From Candidatus Poribacteria bacterium (GTDB taxonomy: Bacteria > Poribacteria > WGA-4E > WGA-3G), in NCBI GenBank assembly GCA_028824685.1, contig JAPPCZ010000003.1:31139-95138 (forward strand): a stretch of 64,000 nt of DNA, given 5' to 3'. The first letter of the stretch is position 1, and every line of letters begins with the position of its first letter. Shown here piece after piece: positions 19,484-28,189 of the stretch. The translations under genes were made by a program, and so were the position numbers. The notes under the pieces are model-generated. The model was not told where the DNA came from, ran no database searches, and saw nothing but the letters and a program-made list of their open reading frames with translations.

Positions 19484-20077
19484 ATGCCTTTTTTGAAAAT
19501 TCCGCGTCTCATTTTAGCATCTGCTTCCCCACGCCGCGCCGATCTATTATCTCAAATTGGATTAATGTTTGAGATATATCCCAGCAATATACAAGAAATT
19601 ACACAAAATAATACATCTGCTGAGTTTGTAACTCAAGAACTTGCCCTTCAGAAAGCACGATCCGTTGCTGAACGTCATACTGAAGGGTTTATTATCGGAG
19701 CAGATACGTTGGTTTCGTTAAAAGGTGAACTTCTCGGTAAGCCGAAGAACATGACACACGCTCAGGAGATGTTGATCCGCCTCAGTGGTACATGTCACGA
19801 AGTCGTAACTGGCGTTGCACTAATAGATGCCAAACTCAATAAAGAGAAAACATGGTCAGAAACAACACAAGTATATTTTAGAAAACTTTGCCCGGCAGAA
19901 ATTGATGCTTACATAGAAACCGGAGAAGCAACAGATAAGGCAGGAGCGTACGGGATTCAGGGACGTGGAGCAGCATTTGTTAACCGGATAGAAGGATGTT
20001 ATTTCAACGTGGTTGGATTGCCATTGGCAAGCCTTGTAGAACAATTAGCAGAATTTACTCGCGATGTCTGTAATTAA
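19484..20077 (+). CDS. maf: Maf/YhdE nucleotide pyrophosphatase
   Basis: House-cleaning nucleoside-triphosphate pyrophosphatase that hydrolyses dTTP/UTP or modified nucleotides. Family motifs: ILASASPRRADLLSQIG (residues 8-24), GADTLVSLKGELLGKP with the catalytic Asp near residue 67, LSGTCHEVVTGVAL, and GAYGIQGRGAAFVNRIEG. Length 197 aa is normal. No clear Shine-Dalgarno is visible, which fits translation coupled to the preceding gene 7 nt upstream. It overlaps the next gene by 14 nt. Confidence 0.93.
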   Translation: MPFLKIPRLILASASPRRADLLSQIGLMFEIYPSNIQEITQNNTSAEFVTQELALQKARSVAERHTEGFIIGADTLVSLKGELLGKPKNMTHAQEMLIRLSGTCHEVVTGVALIDAKLNKEKTWSETTQVYFRKLCPAEIDAYIETGEATDKAGAYGIQGRGAAFVNRIEGCYFNVVGLPLASLVEQLAEFTRDVCN

Positions 20078-20708
20078 GCAATACAAAACTACCGATGGAT
20101 ATACACCTCTTGTAGATCCTGCTGAGTTGGGCACGACAAATCTGCATTTCGGTATCCTCAATCTTGACTCCGAATCAACATACTTTGATCATTCTGATGA
20201 TTGCGAAGTTGCTTTGATTGTGTTAGGTGGACAATGCACCCTATTGGTTGGTCATAACGGTAACAAGGCGAATGGCATTTTGGGTGAGCGTGCCGATGTT
20301 TTTGATGGAGATGCCTGCGTTGCGTATATTCCGCATCATACTACTTATGAAGTTATAACAAATAAAGCGAGAGTAGAAATAGCAATTTGCAAAATTCCGT
20401 CATACTCGGATACAGCAGCGGTCATTTTAGATGCAGGCGAAATAGAAACTGAAACAGATTATCAACTGCGTATTATAGAAAACAACATTTTAACTGAATG
20501 GATTGGTGAAGCGATTGGTTTCTTTAGATTCCAAGACGACAATGGTTCGGCAACACTACAACTTATTGATCCTGGAAATAAAACAACACGAATTGCCCTA
20601 AGCAACAATAATCTGATTGTGTTGTCCGAAAAAACCCGCGCACGTCTGATAAATTATGAAGGTAAGTGTTATCAATTATTGATAACACTTTCTACTCCCC
20701 TTCAATAA
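20064..20708 (+). CDS. IolB/KduI-like cupin protein, altered C-terminus
   Basis: The first about 115 residues follow the IolB (5-deoxy-glucuronate isomerase) pattern: LHFGILNLDSESTYFDHSDD, ALIVLGGQCTLLVGHNG, ILGERADVFDGDACVAYIPH, then TYEVITNKARVEIAICK. The second half does not show the metal-binding HPPHKHD-type segment of IolB and the protein is short (214 against about 270 aa), so isomerase activity is doubtful. The start overlaps the end of maf by 14 nt, indicating translational coupling. Its 3' end overlaps the convergent yajC by 17 nt. No other inositol genes are present. Confidence 0.6.
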   Translation: MSVIKQYKTTDGYTPLVDPAELGTTNLHFGILNLDSESTYFDHSDDCEVALIVLGGQCTLLVGHNGNKANGILGERADVFDGDACVAYIPHHTTYEVITNKARVEIAICKIPSYSDTAAVILDAGEIETETDYQLRIIENNILTEWIGEAIGFFRFQDDNGSATLQLIDPGNKTTRIALSNNNLIVLSEKTRARLINYEGKCYQLLITLSTPLQ

Positions 20709-21000
20709 GCTCACCGCCTTTTTTCAAAAAAGCAACAGAACTCAGCGATATATGCACCTTCATTTCCTGATTGTTCACTTCCCCGACAGAGATTAGAAGA
20801 ATCTTCTTATCATTATCAACGCCAAGAATTTTACCGTGCAACCCGCCATTCGTTACAATCTCATCACCCTTTGTTAAATTCTCTAACATTGCTTGATGTT
20901 TTTTCCGTCTGGTTTGTTCTGGGCGAATCATCAGAAAATAGATGATAGCAGCCATTGGGATAAACATAAAAAGCATACTTATTAAAGGACTTTCAGCCAT
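20692..21000 (-). CDS. yajC: Sec translocon auxiliary subunit YajC
   Basis: Small inner-membrane protein associated with SecDF. One N-terminal helix (about 5-23, SMLFMFIPMAAIIYFLMI), then the family signature RPEQTRRKKHQAMLENLTKGDEIVTNGGLHGKI. 102 aa is normal. AAGGAG precedes the ATG. It is the last gene of the yebC-ruvC-ruvA-ruvB-queA run, lying 21 nt after queA; queA-yajC proximity is common in bacteria. secD and secF are not adjacent in this window. Confidence 0.95.
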   Translation of the reverse strand: MAESPLISMLFMFIPMAAIIYFLMIRPEQTRRKKHQAMLENLTKGDEIVTNGGLHGKILGVDNDKKILLISVGEVNNQEMKVHISLSSVAFLKKGGELIEGE

Positions 21001-21021
21001 ATTTAATTTCTCCTTCTGTTT

Positions 21022-22050
21022 TTATAGAATTAGCATTGCATCACCGTAACTGTAAAACCGATAGTTTTGTTGAAGTGCTTCTTGATAAGCCTTTTGTATC
21101 AATACGCTATCAGCAAAGGCACTTACGAGCATGAGCAATGTTGATTTAGGTAGATGGAAATTGGTAAGCAACGCATCTACAACTTTAAATTGATAACCGG
21201 GATAGATGAAGAGTTCACTATACCCGTTATAAGGTTTAACGGTGCCTGTTGCACCGGCTGTTTCTAAGGCACGCACAACCGTGGTGCCAATTGCGACAAG
21301 TTTTGAACCTGTTTCGCCTGCATAACAAATTCGGTTTGCTTCAGTTTGAGGAATGTGTATGTATTCAGCATGCATATTGTGAGATTGAACGTTTTCTACT
21401 TTAACCGGTTGAAACGTCCCGATCCCCACATGTAGTGTTAGCATTGCTGTTTCTACTCCATTATTACGTAATTCTTCCAACAATTCTGGGGTAAAGTGTA
21501 GTCCCGCTGTCGGTGCAGCAATCGCACCATCGTTAGTTGCGTAAACCGACTGGTAGCGCACCTTATCATCTTCGTTCGGTGCACGCCGAATATAGGGTGG
21601 TAAAGGCATCATCCCTATTTCAGCGAGGATTTCAGAAAACACGCCCTTATATGTAAAATGGACGATGCAATTTCCATTGTCAGGTTTTTCTAAAACCTCT
21701 GCTTTCAAAGCGCCGTTGCCAAATATCAGTTGTGTGCCTACTCTTAGCATCCTACGCGGCTTTGCCAAAACCTCCCATGTGTCGGTTTCCTTTTCTTGGA
21801 CGAGAAGCAGTTCAATTTTACCGCCAGTTTCACTTTTGTTTCCGATTAACCTTGCTGGTATCACCTTTGTATCGTTCAACACCAACAAAACTGGATCCGG
21901 TAAAAATTCTCCTATCTGTGAAAATTGCGTATGATGAAATTCTCTTGTGCTTCGATCAATCACCATTAAGCGTGATGCGTCACGATGCTTCAAAGGGACT
22001 TGCGCTATACGATCAGGTGGTAGATCGTAATCAAAATTAGAGAGTTTCAT
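21022..22050 (-). CDS. queA: S-adenosylmethionine:tRNA ribosyltransferase-isomerase
   Basis: Makes epoxyqueuosine at the wobble position of tRNAs with GUN anticodons using the ribosyl part of SAM. Signature stretches: LSNFDYDLPPDRIAQ at the start, RLIGNKSETGGKIELLL, TAGLHFTPELL and LHVGIGTFQPVK, and NFHLPKSTLLMLVSAF near the C-terminus. The frame is open to a TTG/ATG further up (22083), but QueA proteins start at M-(K/R)-(L/T)-S-(D/N)-F-D-Y, so the ATG at 22050 is chosen (342 aa). The operon partner is ruvB upstream. Confidence 0.96.
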   Translation of the reverse strand: MKLSNFDYDLPPDRIAQVPLKHRDASRLMVIDRSTREFHHTQFSQIGEFLPDPVLLVLNDTKVIPARLIGNKSETGGKIELLLVQEKETDTWEVLAKPRRMLRVGTQLIFGNGALKAEVLEKPDNGNCIVHFTYKGVFSEILAEIGMMPLPPYIRRAPNEDDKVRYQSVYATNDGAIAAPTAGLHFTPELLEELRNNGVETAMLTLHVGIGTFQPVKVENVQSHNMHAEYIHIPQTEANRICYAGETGSKLVAIGTTVVRALETAGATGTVKPYNGYSELFIYPGYQFKVVDALLTNFHLPKSTLLMLVSAFADSVLIQKAYQEALQQNYRFYSYGDAMLIL

Positions 22051-22111
22051 ATCATCATTACACATTACATCAAATATCTGCACAATTGGGATGAAATGAA
22101 TTCAAGAGAAG

Positions 22112-23152
22112 TCATACCTCAAAAAGTGTCGGTTGGCTTGATTTAGGATATCCAAAGTATTCATAAGCAGCATCAGTTGCGACACGGCCACTTGGTGTAA
22201 GTGCCAAGAATCCCTCTTTAATATAGTGGGGTTCATAAACTTCAGAAATAGTCCGTTCATCTTCGCTGAGTGCAACGGCGAGTGCTTTTTTCCCCGCGCG
22301 ACCATTGAAATTATTGATCAGTACTCGGAAATAAGCGTAGTCTTGTGCGTTTAAACCTTTCTCATCAATATCAAAGAACTTCAAAGCTTCCTCTACAACC
22401 TCAAGCGTTAAAATACCACTACCTTTAACTTGCGCATAGTCTCTGATGTTAGCAAGGAGCTTATTTGCGATTCGCATCGTACCGCGTGCACGTAATGCCA
22501 GAGCAAATTCAGCCTCCTCCTCTATTTTTATGTTTAGTTTTGCGCTATTGATCCGGATGGCTTGCTGGATATCTTCAGCTGTGTAGTAATCAAGGTGAAT
22601 ATTGATCCCGAGCCGTGATCGAAAAGGACCGGTAAGCAAGCCTTCACGCGTTGTCGCTCCAACTAAGGTAAAAGGTGCAAGGGAAATCTGTACAACTTCA
22701 GAACCGGGTCCTTGGCCCAAAGGTAGATCCAGTACAAAATCTTCAAGAACAGGGTAAAGCGACTCTTGGATTGTTGGTTTCATTCGGTGGATCTCGTCAA
22801 TAAATAGGATATCGCCTTCTTCAAGATTGGTTAATGTAGAAGCGAGGTCAATACGCTCCATCACCGGACCGATGGCTTGTTTGAAATTAGTATCAAATTC
22901 ATTGGCGATGATCTTGGCAAGTGTGGTTTTACCCAGTCCGGGAGGTCCGACAAGGAGAACATGTTCTAACACATCATCTCTACTTTTTGCAGCACGTTTA
23001 CTTTTTGTAGCACGTCTATTTTTTACTGCATCAATGTGGATACGTAGTTGTTCTTTGGCTTTCTCCTGTCCGATGAATTCATTAAGAGTTTCTGGACGGA
23101 GGCTATATCCAAAATCATCATCACCATTATCATGATTATCGTAGTTATCCAT
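22112..23152 (-). CDS. ruvB: Holliday junction branch migration ATPase RuvB
   Basis: Hexameric motor that drives branch migration with RuvA. The 346-aa protein shows N-terminal FGYSLRPETLNEFIGQEKAKEQL, Walker A GPPGLGKTT, Walker B ILFIDEIHRM, the GATTREGLLTGPFRSR sensor region and the C-terminal winged helix with GRVATDAAYEYFG. Residues 44-62 carry a small insertion rich in Lys/Arg (VKNRRATKSKRAAKSRDDV) not seen in most RuvB proteins. The 226-bp space to ruvA holds an inverted pair of GTAGG hairpin repeats. Confidence 0.97.
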   Translation of the reverse strand: MDNYDNHDNGDDDFGYSLRPETLNEFIGQEKAKEQLRIHIDAVKNRRATKSKRAAKSRDDVLEHVLLVGPPGLGKTTLAKIIANEFDTNFKQAIGPVMERIDLASTLTNLEEGDILFIDEIHRMKPTIQESLYPVLEDFVLDLPLGQGPGSEVVQISLAPFTLVGATTREGLLTGPFRSRLGINIHLDYYTAEDIQQAIRINSAKLNIKIEEEAEFALALRARGTMRIANKLLANIRDYAQVKGSGILTLEVVEEALKFFDIDEKGLNAQDYAYFRVLINNFNGRAGKKALAVALSEDERTISEVYEPHYIKEGFLALTPSGRVATDAAYEYFGYPKSSQPTLFEV

Positions 23153-23229
23153 ATTGTTGCCCTAACACAAGGATGCTCATATCAGTTTCGTTTTATAGTA
23201 AATTATGTAAATAAGTTTACATATATTCT

Positions 23230-23292
23230 GTAGGAGCGATCTCCGAATCGCGATGAAACCACTAATAGTCGGGAATCGGAGTTCCCTCCTAC
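23230..23292. repeat. Inverted pair of GTAGG hairpins (type A + / type B -) between ruvA and ruvB
   Basis: A type A unit (23230-23253) on the plus strand faces a type B unit (23267-23292) on the minus strand. Type B has stem GGGAA/TTCCC around the same CTCCGA loop. Together they form GTAGGAG...CTCCTAC. Being inside the ruv operon, the transcript would carry the folded form. Confidence 0.8.
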
Positions 23293-23378
23293 AGTTCAGA
23301 TGTAAAGTTAATTGTAAAATCCACTATAATGTGTGTTTGTATTTTAGCGAATTCACATTATTTGTGATAATAAAAAGA

Positions 23379-23975
23379 TTAATTTCGGATATATCGGAGT
23401 GCTTCCTTAACCAGATCATCTCGTTCAGCGTCATCGCCGAGTGTTTGTTGTGCCTGTTCTACCGCCTGTTCCGCCTCAAGCTCTGAAGCACCCAGGTTAA
23501 CCAGTACGTTGATGACAGCATGATGCGTTGATCCATCTCCGACAAGTTCCACTTTTTCCTCTAATTTGACCTTAGCTATGTTTTTTTTCAATTTTATAAT
23601 AATAAGCTGCGCGAGTTCTTTACCCAACCGAGGCACCCGCATTAAAGTTGCCATATTCTCTTTTAGGACAGCTTGTTGGAATTGTGAAGGTGATAGTCTT
23701 GTAACGATATTTTGCGCAAGTGAAGGGCCAACCCCTTTGACAGTCAACGCCATTTCAAACATTTTGAGAGCATCGTGTGAAGTGAATCCGTAAAGTTTAA
23801 TTTCGTTATCACGATTTTGACTATAGTAGGTATAAAACGTAATAGATTCACCGATAGCGGGTAATCCGTTGATTGTTCGCTCCGCAACTTCAACTAAATA
23901 ACCGATACCGTTTACATCAACGACTACCCCTTTGGTATCTTTATGGGCAAGCGTTCCCTTTAGATGAGCAATCAT
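23379..23975 (-). CDS. ruvA: Holliday junction DNA-binding protein RuvA
   Basis: Tetrameric Holliday-junction binder. 198 aa: OB-fold start MIAHLKGTLAHKDTKGVVVDVNGIGYLVEV, helix-hairpin-helix motifs (MALTVKGVGPSLAQNIV and RVPRLGKELAQLIIIKLK), and the C-terminal RuvB-contact domain from about 150 (AVINVLVNLGASELEAEQAV). Gap to ruvC is 35 nt; ruvB lies 226 nt downstream, interrupted by the hairpin repeat pair. Confidence 0.96.
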   Translation of the reverse strand: MIAHLKGTLAHKDTKGVVVDVNGIGYLVEVAERTINGLPAIGESITFYTYYSQNRDNEIKLYGFTSHDALKMFEMALTVKGVGPSLAQNIVTRLSPSQFQQAVLKENMATLMRVPRLGKELAQLIIIKLKKNIAKVKLEEKVELVGDGSTHHAVINVLVNLGASELEAEQAVEQAQQTLGDDAERDDLVKEALRYIRN

Positions 23976-24010
23976 ACTAATGCGGCTTCCTTTCGGCTTC
24001 TAAAACACAT

Positions 24011-24511
24011 TTAATTTTTAAATTTTTCCCGAATTTTAATCAGTTTGTGAGAACGAGCGTGACAAATTGCTAAACTCAAAGCATCAGCAGCGTGGTCAGG
24101 TTGGGGTAATTCTTTTAATTTCAGTAATGCCTGGACCATTCTTTGAACTTGCAGCTTTGTCGCTTTTCCGTATCCAGCGACAGTTTGTTTAACTTGCGTT
24201 GGTGAATAGGTTGTCACAGGCGCGCTGTTGTTCGCTGCTGCTAATTTAACTATGCCTTTCACTTCACCGACAATATAAGCGTTGTTCACGTTTTTGGTAA
24301 AGAAAATATCCTCAAGCACTACTGATTCTACGTCAAACTGTGTAATTAATTCAGATATGGTGTCATATATTATTTTCAGACGTTCCTCAGATGCAGTTTT
24401 AGGATTGGTCTGGATATTTCCGAAGTGAAGCGGTTGAACACGAGCAGCGTTAGATTGGACGATTCCATAACCTGTGTTTGCAATGCCAGGGTCAATCCCA
24501 AGAATAATCAT
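24011..24511 (-). CDS. ruvC: Crossover junction endodeoxyribonuclease RuvC
   Basis: Resolves Holliday junctions by symmetric cleavage. 166 aa, normal length. The acidic metal ligands are all visible: Asp in ILGIDPGIANTGYGIV (residue 7), Glu in SVVLEDIFF, and the two C-terminal Asp residues in PDHAADALSLAICHA. Basic NNAYIVGEVKG and YSPTQVKQTVAGYGKATK segments match the DNA-binding region. It follows yebC by 19 nt in the same operon, the common yebC-ruvC order. Confidence 0.97.
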   Translation of the reverse strand: MIILGIDPGIANTGYGIVQSNAARVQPLHFGNIQTNPKTASEERLKIIYDTISELITQFDVESVVLEDIFFTKNVNNAYIVGEVKGIVKLAAANNSAPVTTYSPTQVKQTVAGYGKATKLQVQRMVQALLKLKELPQPDHAADALSLAICHARSHKLIKIREKFKN

Positions 24512-24530
24512 TAACTATAGGTCCTTACAA

Positions 24531-25277
24531 CTACGCTGCTGCCTCAAGAATGTCATCAGGAATGTCAAAGTTAGCGTAGACTTTTTGCACATCGTCCAGT
24601 TCATCCAAAGCCACCATGAGTCTCAGCATACGTTCCGCCTCTTTGCCTTCAAGTCTAACGGTATTTTGAGGAATCATGCTAACTTCCGCTAATTGAATGG
24701 ATGCGTCAGTAGATTGAATAGCAGTGACAACTTTATCAAACTGTTCAAATGGGGTTATAATTTCAATACTATCTTCCAGTGGTGTTAAATCTTCAGCACC
24801 TGCATCCGCGGCAACCAAAAACAACTCTTCTTCATCAATGCTATCCGCATCAACAACAATGAGACCACACTTATCGAATCCCCATGCCACACATCCGCGT
24901 TCACCGATTCTGCCATTAAACTTGCTAAGTGTGTGTCTAACGGCAGCGATTGTGCGATTGCGGTTATCGGTTATCACCTCTATTATTAGCGCGACACCGC
25001 CGGGGCCATATCCTTCATAAACAACCTCTTCTAAAGTTTCACCTTCAAGTTCACCGGTGCCGCGAAGTATTGCTTTTTCGATGTTGTCGTTAGGAAGGTT
25101 ACTTGACTTTGCTGTTGCGATTGCAGTTCGGAGACGCGGATTCATGTCAACATCTCCACCACCAAGACGCGCAGCTGCAGTAATTTCTTTAATCAACTTT
25201 GAAAATAGTTTGCCACGCCTGGAATCGTTCGCTGCTTTTTTATGTTTAATTGTTGACCATTTAGAGTGTCCTGACAT
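24531..25277 (-). CDS. yebC: YebC/PmpR family protein (TACO1-like)
   Basis: Member of the YebC family, described as DNA-binding regulators and, more recently, as ribosome-associated factors easing proline-rich translation. Starts MSGHSKWSTIKHKKAANDSRRGKLFSKLIKEI, the family hallmark, followed by NPRLRTAIATAKSSNLPNDNIEKAI and YEGYGPGGVALIIEVITDNRNRT. Length 248 aa. It is the first gene of the operon, so the operon promoter should lie within about 100 nt upstream of 25277. Confidence 0.96.
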   Translation of the reverse strand: MSGHSKWSTIKHKKAANDSRRGKLFSKLIKEITAAARLGGGDVDMNPRLRTAIATAKSSNLPNDNIEKAILRGTGELEGETLEEVVYEGYGPGGVALIIEVITDNRNRTIAAVRHTLSKFNGRIGERGCVAWGFDKCGLIVVDADSIDEEELFLVAADAGAEDLTPLEDSIEIITPFEQFDKVVTAIQSTDASIQLAEVSMIPQNTVRLEGKEAERMLRLMVALDELDDVQKVYANFDIPDDILEAAA

Positions 25278-25511
25278 AATCTGTGTCCTTTCTTAATTCA
25301 GTTCAAAAACTTGGGATGTATTAGAGACATACAAAAACTGAGGGTGTGCCAAAGCCACAACTTCTAAAGATATTATAGCACATAGCCGTAGAAGATACAA
25401 ATAAAATGTAGATAACTGCAGCGGCATTCAATTGTCGATATATTATCCGTTTGAGTTATGAAGTAGCAATTCGTTGATGCTGCTACTGCAATGTGGAAAT
25501 TGCTGCTACTC

Positions 25512-25580
25512 AAAAGTTACCATTTGGTAACTTTTTTCATACCGTGGTAACTTTTTGAAAATTGCCCTAAACTCAGTCTC
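25512..25580 (+). repeat. P repeat, copy 2
   Basis: Palindrome AAAAGTTACC...GGTAACTTTT (25512-25535), then ATACC-GT-GGTAAC and a stem CAGTC-tct-GACTG. Compared with copies at 3514 and 43728 the arms differ, but both halves changed together. Confidence 0.75.
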
Positions 25581-25885
25581 TGACTGGGTTTAGAAAGGGT
25601 TTTTCATTAAGGTATTAATTTTCAATTTCGGACTTACGCAACTTTGACGATTTTTCAATAATTATGGCGAATTGGTATAATTTCAGCAACATGCTTAGTT
25701 TTCAGTGCGCTTCCGATTTGTTGGATTCTCTGCCGTTTTTTGCCAAGTATTTTCAACATTCTCACCTATATGTTTTGCTCAAGGTTTTGGTCTGGTTCTA
25801 TTAGTGTTTAGGATCGTCTTTGTTTTTCTAACTGATATTATACCTTTGTTATAGGTGATAGTCAGAAGTTTTTGTTGTTGCCGGA

Positions 25886-25920
25886 CAATAGATATCCAAT
25901 ATATGGACAATAAGTTTGTA
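25886..25920 (-). repeat. Q repeat fragment
   Basis: GGACAATAGATATCCAATAT followed by an ACAATAAGTTTG stretch is the reverse complement of the right end of the Q repeat at 3230-3265. Confidence 0.7.
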
Positions 25921-26100
25921 GAAACAATTGGGTTGACGCGTTTTTTGAATTTGGGTTGAATGCGTATTTTGTTTTCCGCATCTCGGAGAATGGTGAGTTT
26001 AAAGTTTTGGTAAGGAAGAAATCATGGGAGAATTGAATGGCTCTGTAGATAACTGGACTATTTAGTTTTATGAGTTACCAGTTGATTAGTTTTACTACGT

Positions 26101-26228
26101 TAGGCATCAATTCAGTGCCTGATTTTCTTGTTGGAGGGCTTTGTAAACCCGATTTTGTGAAACTCATCCGTTAAATCGGGGTTGAAAAACCCTCCAACAA
26201 GAGGATATATCCTTAAATTGACGCTTAT
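26101..26228. mobile_element. MITE-like element of the GGTGTCAATTTAA family, copy 1
   Basis: Ends are TAGGCATCAATT and (reverse) TAAGCGTCAATT. The inside is a long hairpin: CTTGTTGGAGGG (26127-26138) pairs with CCCTCCAACAAG (26190-26201), with a second inner stem AACCCGATTT/AAATCGGGGTT. A close relative is at 46192-46312. The ends resemble those of the IS4-type element at 34674-35728. Confidence 0.65.
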
Positions 26229-26238
26229 GGAGTGTCTG

Positions 26239-26961
26239 TCAAAGTTCACCGATGCAGAACACGGTATTTTTTGCTTCTAAACTCCGAATTTCGGAATAGT
26301 GGTAAACTTGGGTAACTTCCACTCCATTTTTAATGATGGCAGTGGGGCGTTCGATAACGAAGTCAGCGAAGTGCGGTGCGTTGAAAGCTACGTAAGCGAG
26401 GCTGAACGTCTCAATTTGCTGCTCGTATCGCTTTGACAGATCTGGAAATAGAACAATTCCTGTATCAACTTGGTAGATGCCCTTGTTTTCATCTATGTTC
26501 ATCGTTTTAACCGGACACTCGATAATTGCCCACTGATGTGTATTGGTATCCCATATTTCTGTGTGCGTTACGATGGGTAGACATTTTTGTGTCGCATCAA
26601 TAATGGCTGCGTTGGTATCAAGGACCCGGACCTGCGATGCCTCTTGAACATCAAACAGAGGACCTCCCCAATAATCCTGCGCCGGTCTATACTCCACGTA
26701 GTTATCGTTACAGTAAGCATGCCTTCTGAACACCGCTATATGTTCTTCGCCAAAAACAGGGAGGAAGTCATAGTTTGGATTTATGAAGAGATTTTTCTCC
26801 GCAAAGGTGTGTTCACTCTTACACGAACCACATTGGTAATAATCGCTGAAACTTCCATCTTTGTTATCTATGATGCGGCATCGAGATTCGACCCAAAAGC
26901 GGGGGGCATTTCCGTTGCCAACAGTGTTGATAAAAGAAAGTCCATAATCAAGGCAATTCAT
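26239..26961 (-). CDS. Hypothetical protein, 240 aa
   Basis: Not recognised. No signal peptide or membrane segment. There is a Cys-x-x-Cys pair in YYQCGSCKSEHTF near residue 43, otherwise the sequence is rich in Tyr, Asn and Asp and predicted to be beta-strand rich. Codon use and length argue for a real gene. It ends 10 nt beyond a MITE-like repeat and is transcribed away from the unknown gene at 27357, with a second MITE between them, so the two do not share a promoter region in any simple way. Confidence 0.65.
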   Translation of the reverse strand: MNCLDYGLSFINTVGNGNAPRFWVESRCRIIDNKDGSFSDYYQCGSCKSEHTFAEKNLFINPNYDFLPVFGEEHIAVFRRHAYCNDNYVEYRPAQDYWGGPLFDVQEASQVRVLDTNAAIIDATQKCLPIVTHTEIWDTNTHQWAIIECPVKTMNIDENKGIYQVDTGIVLFPDLSKRYEQQIETFSLAYVAFNAPHFADFVIERPTAIIKNGVEVTQVYHYSEIRSLEAKNTVFCIGEL

Positions 26962-27356
26962 TGATTTTCCTTTCGGTGTAGTATATGATTTTTTACACTC
27001 AATTATTCCATAGGCGTCAATTTTAGGAAAACGCGTTTGTAATAAAAATTTTAGAAAAACCGAAAACTAAATAATACCATTTCTAATTGACAAAGTATTA
27101 TTCCGATTTTGAGTTTCTTTGTAGGAGCGACCTCGAATCAACGCCAAATGCGCTTTTTGGCATTTGGCGGGTCGCGACCAGGAGGTCGTTCCTACAGAAG
27201 AGGGTGTCGCATTCGGACAACCGATTTATGAAATAATGTAATATCATTATTTAGAAATCGTATAACTCTGGTAGATGAGGAATATTGGTTGAAGAAAAAC
27301 AACGGGATGTGTTAAAATTGCTACATCTATAGTTTTATGGAGTTAGACAAATTCTT
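26962..27356. other. Divergent intergenic region carrying a MITE
   Basis: 395 bp between the start codons of two unknown genes. Positions 27072-27264 are a MITE-like element; about 110 bp on the left and 90 bp on the right remain for promoters. Confidence 0.65.
27072..27264. mobile_element. MITE-like element with AATACCATTTCTA ends, copy 1
   Basis: Left end TAATACCATTTCTAATTGAC; right end, read in reverse, TTATACGATTTCTAAATAAT followed by ATATTACATTATTTC. Both end types recur on the 165-bp element at 57847-58011. The centre is a GTAGGAGCGACCTC (27121-27134) / GAGGTCGTTCCTAC (27182-27195) stem, inside which sits an ATCAACGCC-type hairpin. Confidence 0.7.
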
Positions 27357-28154
27357 ATGTTGCCTTTTGTCCTCAAAACCGTTGAAGAACCGGAACAACG
27401 TCTTCATCTCCTTGGCAGCGAAAACAGCACTGTAGACGTTGAGGTGCGAACAGAACTCTATATCAGTGAATCCAACAGTTTGCATTCGGCAGGACAGACT
27501 CACAATATTCAGATTGAGAATCCATCGGTTTTGCGAGGGGTTCAGGATGCAGCGTATAAAGCTTTTACAACATTTCTCCAACAAACTTCTGAACCGGAAT
27601 CTTTTCTCCCAATCGAACTTCTATCCCAGTACCCATATCAGCGATACGTTTTAATTCTGTCTGTAACTCGTTCGTATGAACTTCATGAAGTGTTTCAAAA
27701 CACGCCAGACACTATTTGGATGGATCGGGGTAATTCTATCTTTGAATATGATGGGTATGAACTTTCTTTAAGTGCGAAGCATTACATACTCGATTCGTCT
27801 GCTTATTTGGTAGCACCCGGAAAATATACGGTATTCATGCGACGCGTCAATGATGCTGCAACTATCCGATTTTATCGAAGCGGATTTATTGACTTAACTG
27901 GGAATACGCCGCCGCCACTTCAACTAAACGCACAAGAGGTAATTGAGGCAGTGCAACAAGATATAGCCAGTCGAGAGTCTGCTATGCCAATAGGTCAACT
28001 ACTCATGTTCCCACAGTCCACTGAAACGGCAACTCGTGAGGTTGAGCATCTCACAAGTTGCCCGGAATGTAAAGGTGAGGTGAGACGCATCAATGAAAGT
28101 TTTTTCTGCCTGGAATGCGATTGGGATAACTTACCACCTTTAAAACGTCATTAA
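27357..28154 (+). CDS. Hypothetical protein with C-terminal zinc ribbon
   Basis: 265 aa, family not recognised. The last 35 residues form a zinc ribbon: CPECKGEV and FFCLECDWD supply two Cys-x-x-Cys pairs. The first 200 residues look like mixed alpha/beta with no motif I know; one segment (RDVQDAAYKAF-like, about 60-75) is helical. No signal peptide. It is convergent with the PAP2-like gene, whose stop lies 36 nt away. Confidence 0.65.
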   Translation: MLPFVLKTVEEPEQRLHLLGSENSTVDVEVRTELYISESNSLHSAGQTHNIQIENPSVLRGVQDAAYKAFTTFLQQTSEPESFLPIELLSQYPYQRYVLILSVTRSYELHEVFQNTPDTIWMDRGNSIFEYDGYELSLSAKHYILDSSAYLVAPGKYTVFMRRVNDAATIRFYRSGFIDLTGNTPPPLQLNAQEVIEAVQQDIASRESAMPIGQLLMFPQSTETATREVEHLTSCPECKGEVRRINESFFCLECDWDNLPPLKRH

Positions 28155-28189
28155 ATAGTGTTGAATTCCCACCTTATGCTTTCTTCGCC

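Larger units (their letters stand above)
25278..26238. other. Repeat-rich intergenic region
   Basis: About 960 bp with no gene found. It contains the P repeat (25512-25580), a fragment of the Q repeat (25886-25920) and the CCATAGGTGTCAA-type MITE (26101-26228). The rest is AT-rich and featureless to me apart from the yebC promoter zone at its left edge. Confidence 0.7.
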
